From Marinobacterium alkalitolerans (lineage in GTDB: Bacteria; Pseudomonadota; Gammaproteobacteria; Pseudomonadales; Balneatricaceae): a stretch of 64,000 nt of DNA. The translations under genes were made by a program, and so were the position numbers. The notes under the pieces are model-generated. The model did no database searches. It saw only the letters and a program-made list of their open reading frames with translations, and was not told the origin of the DNA. This document shows, piece after piece, positions 7,792 through 15,961 of the stretch. The stretch spans positions 62,001-126,000 of the forward strand of contig NZ_JACVEW010000005.1 of NCBI RefSeq assembly GCF_017776525.1, read 5' to 3'. Within the stretch, counting starts at the first letter, position 1, and the number at the start of each line of letters is the position of its first letter.

Positions 7792-10511
7792 GTTTCATCG
7801 GGCGCACTGGGCAGTGCCAGTACGATGCAAGCGCCCGTCAGGGTTTTGGGGTCTGCGACCCAGAGCCGCCCCCCCTGTTGATTGATAATGCCACGACTGA
7901 TCGGCAACCCCAGCCCCGTTCCCTGAGGGCGTGCCTTATCCGAGTGTCCCGCCTCTATCTGGTGGAATTTTTCAAACACCTTCTCCCGCTCTGCGACCGC
8001 AATGCCGGGTCCGTTATCTTCCACGTGTACTTCGTAACGCTGCTTCAAGGCCGTCAGGTCCACAAAGACTCGCGGGGTATCGGTACCGGCAAACTTGCTG
8101 GCGTTATCCAGCAGGTTGATGAGTACCTGCTGCAAACGGTCAGGATCTGCAATGACCGGGCAGGGGGTGTCGGGCAGGCGTGACTCAAGGCGGATACCGC
8201 GCTGCTGGAAAAGCTGCTCCACCGCTTCGATCGCCTGGCGGGTGAGCTGGCTCAGATCACAGCGTTCCGGGCTGAGTGTCATGCGGCCCGACTCCAGACG
8301 CGCCATATCCAGTATTTCTTCAATCAGGCGCGAGAGACGCTCACTTTCGCGGACAATGATGCCGAGGAAGTGCTGGCGCTGCTCGGGCTCCATCGCTTCG
8401 GCGTCGTTGAGAATTTCGGCAAAGGCACGAATCGACGTGAGCGGGGTACGCAGCTCATGGCTGACCATCGCAAGAAACTCGTCCTTGAGCCGATCCAGCT
8501 CACGCAGGCGGTCGTTTGCACCGCGCAGTTCAGCACTGATACGGCTGAGTTCATTGGATTTCTGCTCCAGCCGGCGGTTGTATTCAAGGGTCTGGGAGGT
8601 GTTGTCCAGAATGCTGAGGATGGAGTCCATATCCAGCGCCTCACCCCGTACCACCGAATTGATCAGAATACGGGCGGTGGCGCTGCCCAGTGCCCCGGTC
8701 AGCCCCTGCTCTGCCGCCGCCAGCATGGCCGGCGTTGCCGGAGAGTCGTCATGCCGGTCCAGCGGCTCCACGCCCAGCAAACGCACGGTTGCCGCCTTGC
8801 CCAGATAGCGCTGTACCAGCTGGAACAGTTCCTGACGGTTGGCCTGGCCCTGCCAGATGGCGGCCATCTCCGCTTCCGGGCGCAGGGCGTTGGTAAACAG
8901 TGCCGCTTGTGTCTGCTCCATGTGGGTTTGCCGGCTGAAAAGGGACACACTGACCAGCAGGCCAATATTCACCAGCATGCTCCAGAACAGGGAATGGGTG
9001 TAGATATCCCAGCCTTCAAGGCCAAATAGTGCGTAGGGCTTAAGCAGGGTCAGGCCGTAGGGGCCCTGCTCAATGAAATCGGTCGGGATCCAGCCGGACA
9101 GGGCAAAGCCCGGTATCAACAGGGTCCAGGCCCAGACGGTGATGCCGGCCAGCAGGCCGGCAGCCGCTCCGTTGCGGCTGGCGCCACGCCAATAAAGGCC
9201 CAGCAGCAGCGCGGGTGCGAACTGGGAGGCGGCTGCAAAGGACACCAGGCCAATGGTCACCAGACTGTAGGCCTCGCCGATCAGGGCGTGGTAGAGATAG
9301 CCCAGAATCAGGATGGCGATGATGGCGATACGGCGAATGCCCAGCAGCCAGCCGGACAGGTCACGGGAAGGGTCCAGATGAAGGCTGCGCCAGCGCAGGA
9401 GCAGGGGCATCACCAGCTGGTTGCTGACCATGGTCGACAGCGCAATCGTTTCCACGATCATCATGCTGGTGGCTGCCGAAAGCCCGCCGATGAACACCAG
9501 CAGTGGCAGGGCATCCAGACCTGCTGACAGTGGCAGTGTAAGCACAAAACTGTCCGGCTCGCTCATGCCGCCCATCATGCCCGCCAGTGCAATCGGGATC
9601 ACGAACAGGTTGATCAGCAGCAGGTAGAGCGGGAACAGCCAGCAGGCGCGCCGCAGGTGCTGCTCGTTCACGTTTTCCACCACCAGTACCTGAAACTGGC
9701 GTGGCAGGGTAATGAAGGCCAGCGTGGCCAGTATCAGCGTGCCGAACCAGCCCAGAGGGCCGCCGGGAATCTGATCGAGGCCAAAATGCTGCTCCAGGTT
9801 GGGCAGCATGCTGGCGGCATCGGCCATCAGTGCGGATGGCCCCGGGTAGAGTGCAAAACAGACGAAGAGCCCGACGGCGATAAAGGCGAACAGTTTGACC
9901 AGTGACTCGAAGGCGATTGCGGTCACCATCCCTTCATGCCGCTCGCTGGCATCCAGGTGACGGGTGCCGAACAGAATGATGAAGACGGCCAGCACCAGAG
10001 CGACCCAGAAAGCCTTGTCGTTCCAGAAGTCCTGCAGCGACAGGTCGGGTGGCGTCAGGTTGGGGTATTCGGTGAGCACACCGTAGCTGACGGTAATCGC
10101 TTTCAGCTGCAGGGCGATATAGGGCATGATCGCAATCACGGCGATCAGCGCTACCAGCATCCCCAGTCCGCCGCTTTTGCCATAGCGGGCACTGATGAAG
10201 TCGGCGATTGAAGTGATGCGTTGTGCCCGCGCGATGCGAATCATCTTGCGCAGCACCAGCCAGCCGCTGAGCATGGCGAGAGTGGGGCCGAGATAGATCA
10301 GCAGAAAGCTCAGCCCTGTGGTGGCGGCGCGCCCGACACTGCCGTAAAACGTCCAGGCGGTGCAGTAGACGGCGATGGACAGGGCGTAGATCGTGGGCGA
10401 GTTTACCAGCGAGCGCCCCTGTTCGGCGCGCCGATCACCCCAGGCCGCTATGACAAACAACAGCGCCAGATAACTGAACGCGATGGTCAATACGATCCAG
10501 TTAGTCTGCAT
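7773..10511 (-). CDS. Sodium/solute symporter-histidine kinase (CbrA/CrbS-like)
   Basis: A 912-residue fusion of an SLC5-type transporter and a sensor kinase. The first ~500 residues are a 12-13-helix sodium/solute symporter fold. A STAC-like linker (AIWQGQANRQELFQLVQRYL) and a coiled coil follow. The kinase has H685 in MVSHELRTPLTSI, the N-box LINLLDNASKF near 800, the G1 box DNGPGIA and G2 box GTGLGLPIS. This is the layout of CbrA and of CrbS, which govern carbon-source and acetate use. The start at 10511 is chosen over 10529 because GGAGGG precedes it. It overlaps the small membrane-protein gene by 11 bp. No acs gene is in the window, so the sensed solute is unknown. Confidence 0.9.
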   Translation of the reverse strand: MQTNWIVLTIAFSYLALLFVIAAWGDRRAEQGRSLVNSPTIYALSIAVYCTAWTFYGSVGRAATTGLSFLLIYLGPTLAMLSGWLVLRKMIRIARAQRITSIADFISARYGKSGGLGMLVALIAVIAIMPYIALQLKAITVSYGVLTEYPNLTPPDLSLQDFWNDKAFWVALVLAVFIILFGTRHLDASERHEGMVTAIAFESLVKLFAFIAVGLFVCFALYPGPSALMADAASMLPNLEQHFGLDQIPGGPLGWFGTLILATLAFITLPRQFQVLVVENVNEQHLRRACWLFPLYLLLINLFVIPIALAGMMGGMSEPDSFVLTLPLSAGLDALPLLVFIGGLSAATSMMIVETIALSTMVSNQLVMPLLLRWRSLHLDPSRDLSGWLLGIRRIAIIAILILGYLYHALIGEAYSLVTIGLVSFAAASQFAPALLLGLYWRGASRNGAAAGLLAGITVWAWTLLIPGFALSGWIPTDFIEQGPYGLTLLKPYALFGLEGWDIYTHSLFWSMLVNIGLLVSVSLFSRQTHMEQTQAALFTNALRPEAEMAAIWQGQANRQELFQLVQRYLGKAATVRLLGVEPLDRHDDSPATPAMLAAAEQGLTGALGSATARILINSVVRGEALDMDSILSILDNTSQTLEYNRRLEQKSNELSRISAELRGANDRLRELDRLKDEFLAMVSHELRTPLTSIRAFAEILNDAEAMEPEQRQHFLGIIVRESERLSRLIEEILDMARLESGRMTLSPERCDLSQLTRQAIEAVEQLFQQRGIRLESRLPDTPCPVIADPDRLQQVLINLLDNASKFAGTDTPRVFVDLTALKQRYEVHVEDNGPGIAVAEREKVFEKFHQIEAGHSDKARPQGTGLGLPISRGIINQQGGRLWVADPKTLTGACIVLALPSAPDETQEVSS

Positions 10512-10695
10512 CCCTGCCCTCCAGCACAATCGCCGCCAGCAGGATCAAACCGGCCCAGCAGCCATACAGGACCAGTGCCAGGCTGGAGAAACCGTAGTCG
10601 GTCGGACGGTCAAACAGTAACAGCAGGGGCGGTGAAAACAGCACCAGTGCCAACAGGGTCAGGGCCACCAGCCGGCCTTGCCGCGGCGCCTTCAT
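10501..10695 (-). CDS. Small two-helix membrane protein, CbrX-like position
   Basis: A 64-residue protein with a basic N-terminus and two hydrophobic helices (about residues 8-28 and 37-58) separated by FDRPTDYGFSS. Its ATG overlaps the stop of the exonuclease gene by 4 bp (ATGA) and its own stop overlaps the start of the symporter-kinase by 11 bp, a strong sign of translational coupling. In Pseudomonas a small membrane-protein gene, cbrX, likewise overlaps the start of cbrA; similar position and topology are seen here, but homology cannot be proved by eye. It may be a small subunit of the symporter domain. Confidence 0.75.
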   Translation of the reverse strand: MKAPRQGRLVALTLLALVLFSPPLLLLFDRPTDYGFSSLALVLYGCWAGLILLAAIVLEGRDAD

Positions 10696-12716
10696 GCGCT
10701 TGCTCCCTGCTGCTGGAACGCCAGCGCATCGCCCAGTGTGTTCACGCCTCTTGCCTGCAAGCGAGGCAGCAGCGCGAGCAGCAGTTCAGCCGTCACGCGC
10801 GCGTCGCCCAAAGCGGTATGACGCGTGCCGGGCGGAAAGCTGAGTTCAAAGCGTTCGGCCAGTGCATCCAGCCCATGGGTTTCAAGCGTGGGGTCAAGGG
10901 CGCGTGACAGCAGCAGGGTATCGAGTACGGGCTGGTCAAAGGTCTGTGCCGTGCCGGCCAGTTTCAGGGCCAGCATGTCAAACTCGGCGTTATGCGCCAC
11001 CATCACCGCTGTGCCTACATAACGATGAAAGCGTGGCAGCACGACTTCGATAGGAGGCGCCTGGGCTACATCCTCGTCGGTCAGGCCGTGAATCGCGGTG
11101 CTGGCAGGGGGGATGGGGCGGTCGGGATTGACCTTCTGATCAAAACAATCGTCTGCCAGCAGTCGTCCGTGCAGGATCCGGCAGCCCGCAAGGCTGATGA
11201 TGCGATCACCCCCTTTAAGGTCCAGCCCGGTAGTTTCGGTATCGAAGACGACCAGATCCAGTTCATCCAGCAAGAGAGATGACTGCTCTTGCGTGGGAGG
11301 TGGACGCTGGGCAATGCTGAAATCATGAAACTCCGGCCGCGGCTGTGTCTTGCGCCGTGGCTCAACGCCTTTGGGTGAGGCGGGCAGGGGCAGGCGGATG
11401 CCTGACATATCGTTGTGGGTGTCGGCGGGCAATGCCCAGATATCGGCGCCATGTTGCGCCAGTACATCACTGATGCGGGGCGAAAGGGGCTCATCAAACA
11501 GGGGCCGGCTGCGCCACTGGTGAAGCTGGCTTTCGCTCAGAGGGGCACCCGGCCATCGAATATCCAGGTAGACCCGCCGGTTGCCGAGGAGGAATTCAAT
11601 TTCACAGGCATTGCTCTCTGCGTGTGGGTGTATCATCCGCAGCAGATGCTCCAGCAGAGGGAGCAGGCTGGGGGCGTCGATACGGACCCAGGCGGGGATG
11701 CCGATGGGCGTAATCTGTATTCGGGCGTCTTTCAGCCGGCCCTGCAACGCATGGCACAGATCGTTGGACCAGGTGTCTTCCAGACGGGTGTGGCTGAGCT
11801 GGTGAGACTCGATCAGTCGGCTCAGCTGTCCCAGCTTGTCACCCAGTGCCTGGCTTTCTTCACCGATGGCACTGTGCAGGCGGGACTGCATCTCGGCCTC
11901 AATTGTGCCTTGCGACAGCGCTTCGCTGGCGGTGGCCAGACTGCCCGCATGGCCACGCAGTGCAGGCAGCAGTTGGCTCAGTTCGCTGATCCATTGCTGC
12001 TCTTGTGCCACTACATGAGTGGAGTCCTGCAGTGTCAGCAGAATATGACCCGGATCGTCACCCAAAGGTTGCAGTCGGCAGCCCAGCCAGTGCTGCTCAC
12101 CGGGCAGCAGCAGGGACTGGCCGGGCTGGTCGGGCGTGAGGTGGTCAAGGGCTGCTTTCAGGCTGTCATAGGGCAGAATGGCGGTGATTGATCGACCGAG
12201 ACTCAAGTGGGTCTGTTCTGACAGCAGGGCTTCCGCGGCGTGGTTGAACAACAGCAGTCGCTGATGCGCATCGCATATCAGAACCGGCGTATCCAGCGTC
12301 TGTACCAGTGCTTCCAGTGCTTCGCGAATATGACGGGTGCTGCGGGCGCTTTCCTCTTTGGCATGGACAAGCGTCTGCCGGTCCTGGCGCCAGCCTGAAC
12401 GGACCTGATCCAGATCCGCCTGCAAAGTGGCCAGCCAGCCGGCAAGCGGATAGTCCCGGTCGGCGTCAGGGCTTGCCACCAGCCGGGCCAGCAGCACTTG
12501 CAGCTGTCGCAAGGGCGCCAGCAGGCGGCGCTCCAGTAGTATGCCGCCGAGCAGGAGGATTAAGGCGGGCAGTAATGACAATAGCCACAGCGGCCAGTGT
12601 GCACTGGCTTCGCCCGGCGTGGTGGCGGCGAGGTACATGGCCAGCCCCAGTCCGGCAAACAGGCAGGTGCCGGTCAACAGCAGCCATAGCCCGATCAGTG
12701 TCTGACGCGGCGGCAT
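10692..12716 (-). CDS. Membrane-anchored PAS / degenerate kinase / DEDDh exonuclease fusion
   Basis: A 674-residue protein. Two membrane helices (about 8-30 and 42-62) are followed by a coiled coil and a PAS domain (about 135-232). Residues 240-447 look like a histidine-kinase core without its working residues: a helical DHp-like stretch with no phospho-His, and an ATPase-like fold with no N-box Asn or DxGxG. The C-terminal ~190 residues are a DnaQ/PolC-type 3'-5' exonuclease with a full DEDDh set: D492, E494, D580, H633, D638. Nuclease genes of this kind occur beside acetate-symporter loci in Pseudomonas, usually annotated as DNA polymerase III epsilon-like; a replicative role is unlikely given the membrane anchor. 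The start is 2 bp after the receiver gene. Confidence 0.85.
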   Translation of the reverse strand: MPPRQTLIGLWLLLTGTCLFAGLGLAMYLAATTPGEASAHWPLWLLSLLPALILLLGGILLERRLLAPLRQLQVLLARLVASPDADRDYPLAGWLATLQADLDQVRSGWRQDRQTLVHAKEESARSTRHIREALEALVQTLDTPVLICDAHQRLLLFNHAAEALLSEQTHLSLGRSITAILPYDSLKAALDHLTPDQPGQSLLLPGEQHWLGCRLQPLGDDPGHILLTLQDSTHVVAQEQQWISELSQLLPALRGHAGSLATASEALSQGTIEAEMQSRLHSAIGEESQALGDKLGQLSRLIESHQLSHTRLEDTWSNDLCHALQGRLKDARIQITPIGIPAWVRIDAPSLLPLLEHLLRMIHPHAESNACEIEFLLGNRRVYLDIRWPGAPLSESQLHQWRSRPLFDEPLSPRISDVLAQHGADIWALPADTHNDMSGIRLPLPASPKGVEPRRKTQPRPEFHDFSIAQRPPPTQEQSSLLLDELDLVVFDTETTGLDLKGGDRIISLAGCRILHGRLLADDCFDQKVNPDRPIPPASTAIHGLTDEDVAQAPPIEVVLPRFHRYVGTAVMVAHNAEFDMLALKLAGTAQTFDQPVLDTLLLSRALDPTLETHGLDALAERFELSFPPGTRHTALGDARVTAELLLALLPRLQARGVNTLGDALAFQQQGASA

Positions 12717-12718
12717 GA

Positions 12719-13099
12719 CTAACCCTCGCTTGAATGATCGGCCAGAAGGGTGCCGACGCGGCTGACCAGATCGCGTGTCGAAAAGGGTTTGGTGATGTAA
12801 TCATTGGCACCCAGCGCCAGGCCCTTCTCCTTTTCCACCTCACGTCCGTGCGCTGTCAGCATGATCACCGGCAGGTCGCGGGTTGCGTCTGACTGTCGCA
12901 GCTGTTCCAGCAGGTCGAACCCACTCATGCCCGGCAGGCTGATGTCGAGCAGCACCAGATCAGGGCGATTGGCTTCAATCAGGCGGCTTGCCTGTTCGGC
13001 ATCCGCAGCGGTTACAACCCTGTAGCCTGCCTGCTGCATCAGAAATTCCAGTGACAGCAGGATATTGGGCTCGTCGTCTACTACCAGTACTTCCGGCAT
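12719..13099 (-). CDS. Stand-alone CheY-like response regulator
   Basis: A 126-residue single receiver domain with all functional residues: acidic pair D8/D9, phospho-acceptor D52 in [11 protein letters not shown]82 in IMLTA and K104 in ITKPF. No DNA-binding or enzymatic output domain follows; the gene stops directly after helix 5. It is the first gene of the operon and probably receives phosphate from the symporter-kinase three genes downstream. In the Vibrio CrbS/CrbR pair the regulator carries a LuxR-type output domain, so this system must signal by protein contact or through another protein. GAGGGA lies 7 nt before the ATG. Confidence 0.9.
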   Translation of the reverse strand: MPEVLVVDDEPNILLSLEFLMQQAGYRVVTAADAEQASRLIEANRPDLVLLDISLPGMSGFDLLEQLRQSDATRDLPVIMLTAHGREVEKEKGLALGANDYITKPFSTRDLVSRVGTLLADHSSEG

Positions 13100-13233
13100 G
13101 GCACATCCCTCGTGATGACGCTCTTGTATGAGTCTAGTGTGCCCCAGTTAAAAGTGAAACGGCAGGGCCCGGGGCAGGACTTTGGTGGCATGGCGCGTCA
13201 TAATGGGCGCATTTTTCAGGCTCGGGAGCGTTC

Positions 13234-13977
13234 ATGTCCTTGCAGGGTAAAGAGGTGCATTGCAGTTATGACCAATACGGCAGTGTGCGGGTGTGGGATG
13301 ACGGTGATAAGCGGTATCTGGCCTTTGGCGAGCTGGACGAGCAAAGCTGCACGCTTAAACACGAGCCCCTGATTCCCGAGCACGAGTATGTGCGTGCCAT
13401 GCTGCTGGTGCTGCTGTTTGCCGAACCGCGTCAGGTGATCTCGCTGGGGCTGGGGGCAGGGGCGCTGAATACCTGTCTGCACGGCCGCTTTGCCTCCTGC
13501 AAGCAGCAGGTGGTGGAGCTGCGACAGAACGTGATTGATGTGGCCTACCGTTTCTTTCAGTTACCCCGGGGCAAGCGGTTGCAGGTACACACGGGGGACG
13601 CTTTGGGCTTCCTGCGCAATGCCGAAACGCGCAAGGCCAATATCATCTTCAGCGACATCTACGGGGCAGACGGTCTGGATGACCAGCAACTGGGTGAAGA
13701 GTACATCCGCCTGTGTGCCGAGCGGCTCAAGTCGGGTGGCTGGCTGGTGCTGAATCTCTGGCGTGAGCATCAGGATGCAAACACGCTGGAGCTGCTCCTG
13801 CCGTACTTTGGCACCCTGTACGGTTGCCACACTCAAAGCGGCAACTGGGTGGTATTGGCCGCGGCCGATGCGCCCGAGGTCAGCCGAAACCAGCTGGAAA
13901 AACGGGCCCGTGAACTGAATGGGCAACTGGGTTTTTCGCTTATGCCGTTCCTGAAACGCCTCAAAAGCTACCCTTAG
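13234..13977 (+). CDS. Spermidine synthase-like methyltransferase-fold protein
   Basis: A 247-residue protein of the polyamine-synthase-like Rossmann methyltransferase group. The SAM-binding glycine loop is LGLGAGALNTCLH, followed by VELRQNVIDVAYRFF, a GDALGFL segment and FSDIYGADGL, where spermidine synthases have their catalytic Asp region. The N-terminus (SYDQYGSVRVWDDG) resembles the short beta-hairpin of these enzymes. Many bacterial relatives annotated as spermidine synthase have no shown activity, so the substrate is open. GGGAG lies 5 nt before the ATG. It diverges from the receiver gene across a 134-bp gap. Confidence 0.75.
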   Translation: MSLQGKEVHCSYDQYGSVRVWDDGDKRYLAFGELDEQSCTLKHEPLIPEHEYVRAMLLVLLFAEPRQVISLGLGAGALNTCLHGRFASCKQQVVELRQNVIDVAYRFFQLPRGKRLQVHTGDALGFLRNAETRKANIIFSDIYGADGLDDQQLGEEYIRLCAERLKSGGWLVLNLWREHQDANTLELLLPYFGTLYGCHTQSGNWVVLAAADAPEVSRNQLEKRARELNGQLGFSLMPFLKRLKSYP

Positions 13978-14022
13978 TTTTGGGTGTTTTGGAAACTTTT
14001 TTCCGGGTTTTTGAGGTTTTTT
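13978..14022 (+). other. Five phased T-tracts (predicted DNA bend)
   Basis: Five runs of 4-6 T lie at 13978-13981, 13987-13990, 13997-14002, 14008-14012 and 14017-14022. Their centres are 9, 11, 10.5 and 9.5 bp apart, that is about one per helical turn. Phased A/T-tracts bend DNA and often sit upstream of regulated promoters. This block starts at the stop codon of the methyltransferase-like gene and lies about 190-235 bp before the start of the ABC binding-protein gene. A weak promoter-like pair (TTGGGC at 14030-14035, TACATA at 14053-14058, 17-bp spacer) follows it. Confidence 0.5.
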
Positions 14023-14162
14023 GTGCTATTTGGGCGCAGTTGCGACCCACTATACATATTCCGAATGCGGTGTTTCGTTATTCAAATAGGAGGGGGGCGC
14101 GGCTTCCTTTAGACTTTTTTTCGATGAAGTCTTTGTGAATTGAGTCAATGCTGCAGTTGAAC

Positions 14163-14181
14163 CTGCGTACCTGTGACGCAG
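14163..14181 (+). promoter_or_regulatory. Leader hairpin before ABC binding-protein gene
   Basis: CTGCGT at 14163-14168 pairs with ACGCAG at 14176-14181 across a 7-nt loop, flanked by CTGCAG-containing sequence on both sides. It ends 29 bp before the ATG of the binding-protein gene, so it would lie in the 5' untranslated mRNA. It could affect mRNA stability or translation; no known riboswitch class is recognisable. Confidence 0.3.
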
Positions 14182-14210
14182 CTGCAGGCCAATAACAATA
14201 GGAAGCCAAT

Positions 14211-15767
14211 ATGAACAAGACCCTATCCATGCTGGCAGGAGCCGCACTGAGTCTCGGACTTGCTGCCGGCGTGAACGCCGCCACTCTGAAGATGGCTTAT
14301 GATGCCGATCCGGTTTCTCTGGACCCGCATGAGCAGCTGTCTGGCGGTACCATGCAGCTGTCACACATGACCTTCGACCCGCTGGTACGCTGGGACAAGG
14401 ACCTCGGCTTTGAACCTCGTCTGGCAGAAAAGTGGGAGCGTATCGACGATCTCACCATGCGTTTCTACCTGCGCAAGGGCGTGACCTTTCATTCCGGCAA
14501 CCCCTTTACGGCAAAGGATGTCGCCTTCACGTTTGAGCGTCTGCGTCAGTCACCCGACTTCAAGGGTATTTTCGCACCTTTCTCCGAGCTGAAGGTTATC
14601 GATGACTACACCATCGAGCTGAAGACCAAGAAGCCCTTCCCGCTGGTACTGAACAACGTAACCTACCTGTTCCCGATGGACAGCGAGTTCTACTCGGGTA
14701 CCGATGCCAACGGCGAGCCGAAGGACAAGCTGGTCAAGCACGGCAACTCTTTCGCATCGCGCCAGTTGTCCGGCACTGGCCCGTACACCGTGGCAGAACG
14801 CCAGCAGGGTGTGCGTGTTGAGTTCGAGCGTTTCGGCAACTACTGGGATGAGAACTCTCCGGGTAACGTGGACGAGATCATCCTGACCCCGATCAAGGAA
14901 GCGCCGACCCGTGTAGCTGCACTGCTGTCAGGTGACGTTGACTTCATCGCACCGGTACCTCCGACTGACCACCGTCGCATCGAAGGCAACGACAAGGTCA
15001 ACCTGATCACCATGAGCGGTACGCGCATTATCACCTTCCAGATGAACCAGGAACGCGTAGAAGCATTCAAGGACGCGCGTGTTCGCCAGGCCGTTGCCTA
15101 CGCGATCAACCAGGAAGGTATCGTGAAGAAGATCATGCGCGGTTTCGCGACCCCGGCTGCACAGATGAGTCCGGAAGGCTATCTGGGTCACAACTCGGCC
15201 CTCAAGCCGCGTTACGATCTGAAGAAGGCACGTGAGCTGATGAAGGAAGCCGGCTACGAAGACGGTTTCACCATCTCCATGATGGCGCCGAACAACCGCT
15301 ACGTGAATGACGAGAAAATTGCGCAGGCGGTTGCGTCCATGCTGGCCAAGATCAACATCAAGGTTGATCTGAAAACCATGCCGAAGGCGCAGTACTGGGG
15401 CGAGTTCGATGAGCGTGCGGCTGACATGATGATGATCGGCTGGCATGCGGATACCGAAGACTCCAACAACTTCTTCGAATTCCTCACAGCCTGCCCGGAT
15501 GCGGATACCGGCCTCGGTCAGTACAACTCCGGCAACTACTGCAACCCGGAAGCCGACAAGCTGATGGTGGAAGCCAACACTGAAACCGACCCGCAGAAGC
15601 GTGCCGAGATCATGCAGACCATCGAGCAGATGCTGTATGACGACGCTGCATTCATCCCGCTGCACTGGCAGAACCTGGCCTGGGCTGCGCGCAAGGGTGT
15701 GAACGTTGAGCCGGTACTGAACGTGATGAACTTCCCGTACATGGGTGACCTGGTTATCGAAGAATAA
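14211..15767 (+). CDS. ABC transporter substrate-binding protein, family 5 (dipeptide type)
   Basis: A 518-residue periplasmic binding protein of the DppA/OppA family (SBP_bac_5). A signal peptide ends at GVNAA, about residue 24. The family core follows: LKMAYDADPVSLDPHEQL, a LAEKWERIDDLTMRFYLRKGVTFH-type segment, NPFTAKDVAFTFER, and VRQAVAYAINQEG. It delivers peptides or similar solutes to the permease encoded just downstream. The adjoining carboxypeptidase and PepQ genes support a peptide ligand. AGGA precedes the ATG. A strong hairpin lies between this gene and the permease gene, which should allow more binding protein than membrane components. Confidence 0.92.
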   Translation: MNKTLSMLAGAALSLGLAAGVNAATLKMAYDADPVSLDPHEQLSGGTMQLSHMTFDPLVRWDKDLGFEPRLAEKWERIDDLTMRFYLRKGVTFHSGNPFTAKDVAFTFERLRQSPDFKGIFAPFSELKVIDDYTIELKTKKPFPLVLNNVTYLFPMDSEFYSGTDANGEPKDKLVKHGNSFASRQLSGTGPYTVAERQQGVRVEFERFGNYWDENSPGNVDEIILTPIKEAPTRVAALLSGDVDFIAPVPPTDHRRIEGNDKVNLITMSGTRIITFQMNQERVEAFKDARVRQAVAYAINQEGIVKKIMRGFATPAAQMSPEGYLGHNSALKPRYDLKKARELMKEAGYEDGFTISMMAPNNRYVNDEKIAQAVASMLAKINIKVDLKTMPKAQYWGEFDERAADMMMIGWHADTEDSNNFFEFLTACPDADTGLGQYNSGNYCNPEADKLMVEANTETDPQKRAEIMQTIEQMLYDDAAFIPLHWQNLAWAARKGVNVEPVLNVMNFPYMGDLVIEE

Positions 15768-15790
15768 CCCTCACGCTTGACGATGCAGAT

Positions 15791-15830
15791 CCGGCGCGTG
15801 CGGTTTCCCCAACTGCCCGCGCCGGCTTTT
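15791..15830 (+). terminator. Partial terminator after the ABC binding-protein gene
   Basis: CCGGCGCG at 15791-15798 pairs perfectly with CGCGCCGG at 15818-15825; the inner GCGGTT and AACTGC extend the stem with one wobble pair. CTTTT follows. It lies 23 bp after the binding-protein stop and 130 bp before the permease start, a typical place for a leaky terminator in a binding-protein-first ABC operon. Confidence 0.65.
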
Positions 15831-15961
15831 CCCCCTCAAGATCCGTTTCATGCCGAGTCTATGCTGTATGGCAGCGGGCAGCTTTTGTCCGTCAGAACCG
15901 GTGTGTGGCGACATAACAGAACGGCGCAGGGACAAGCGACGTCAGACAGGGCAGATAGAAC

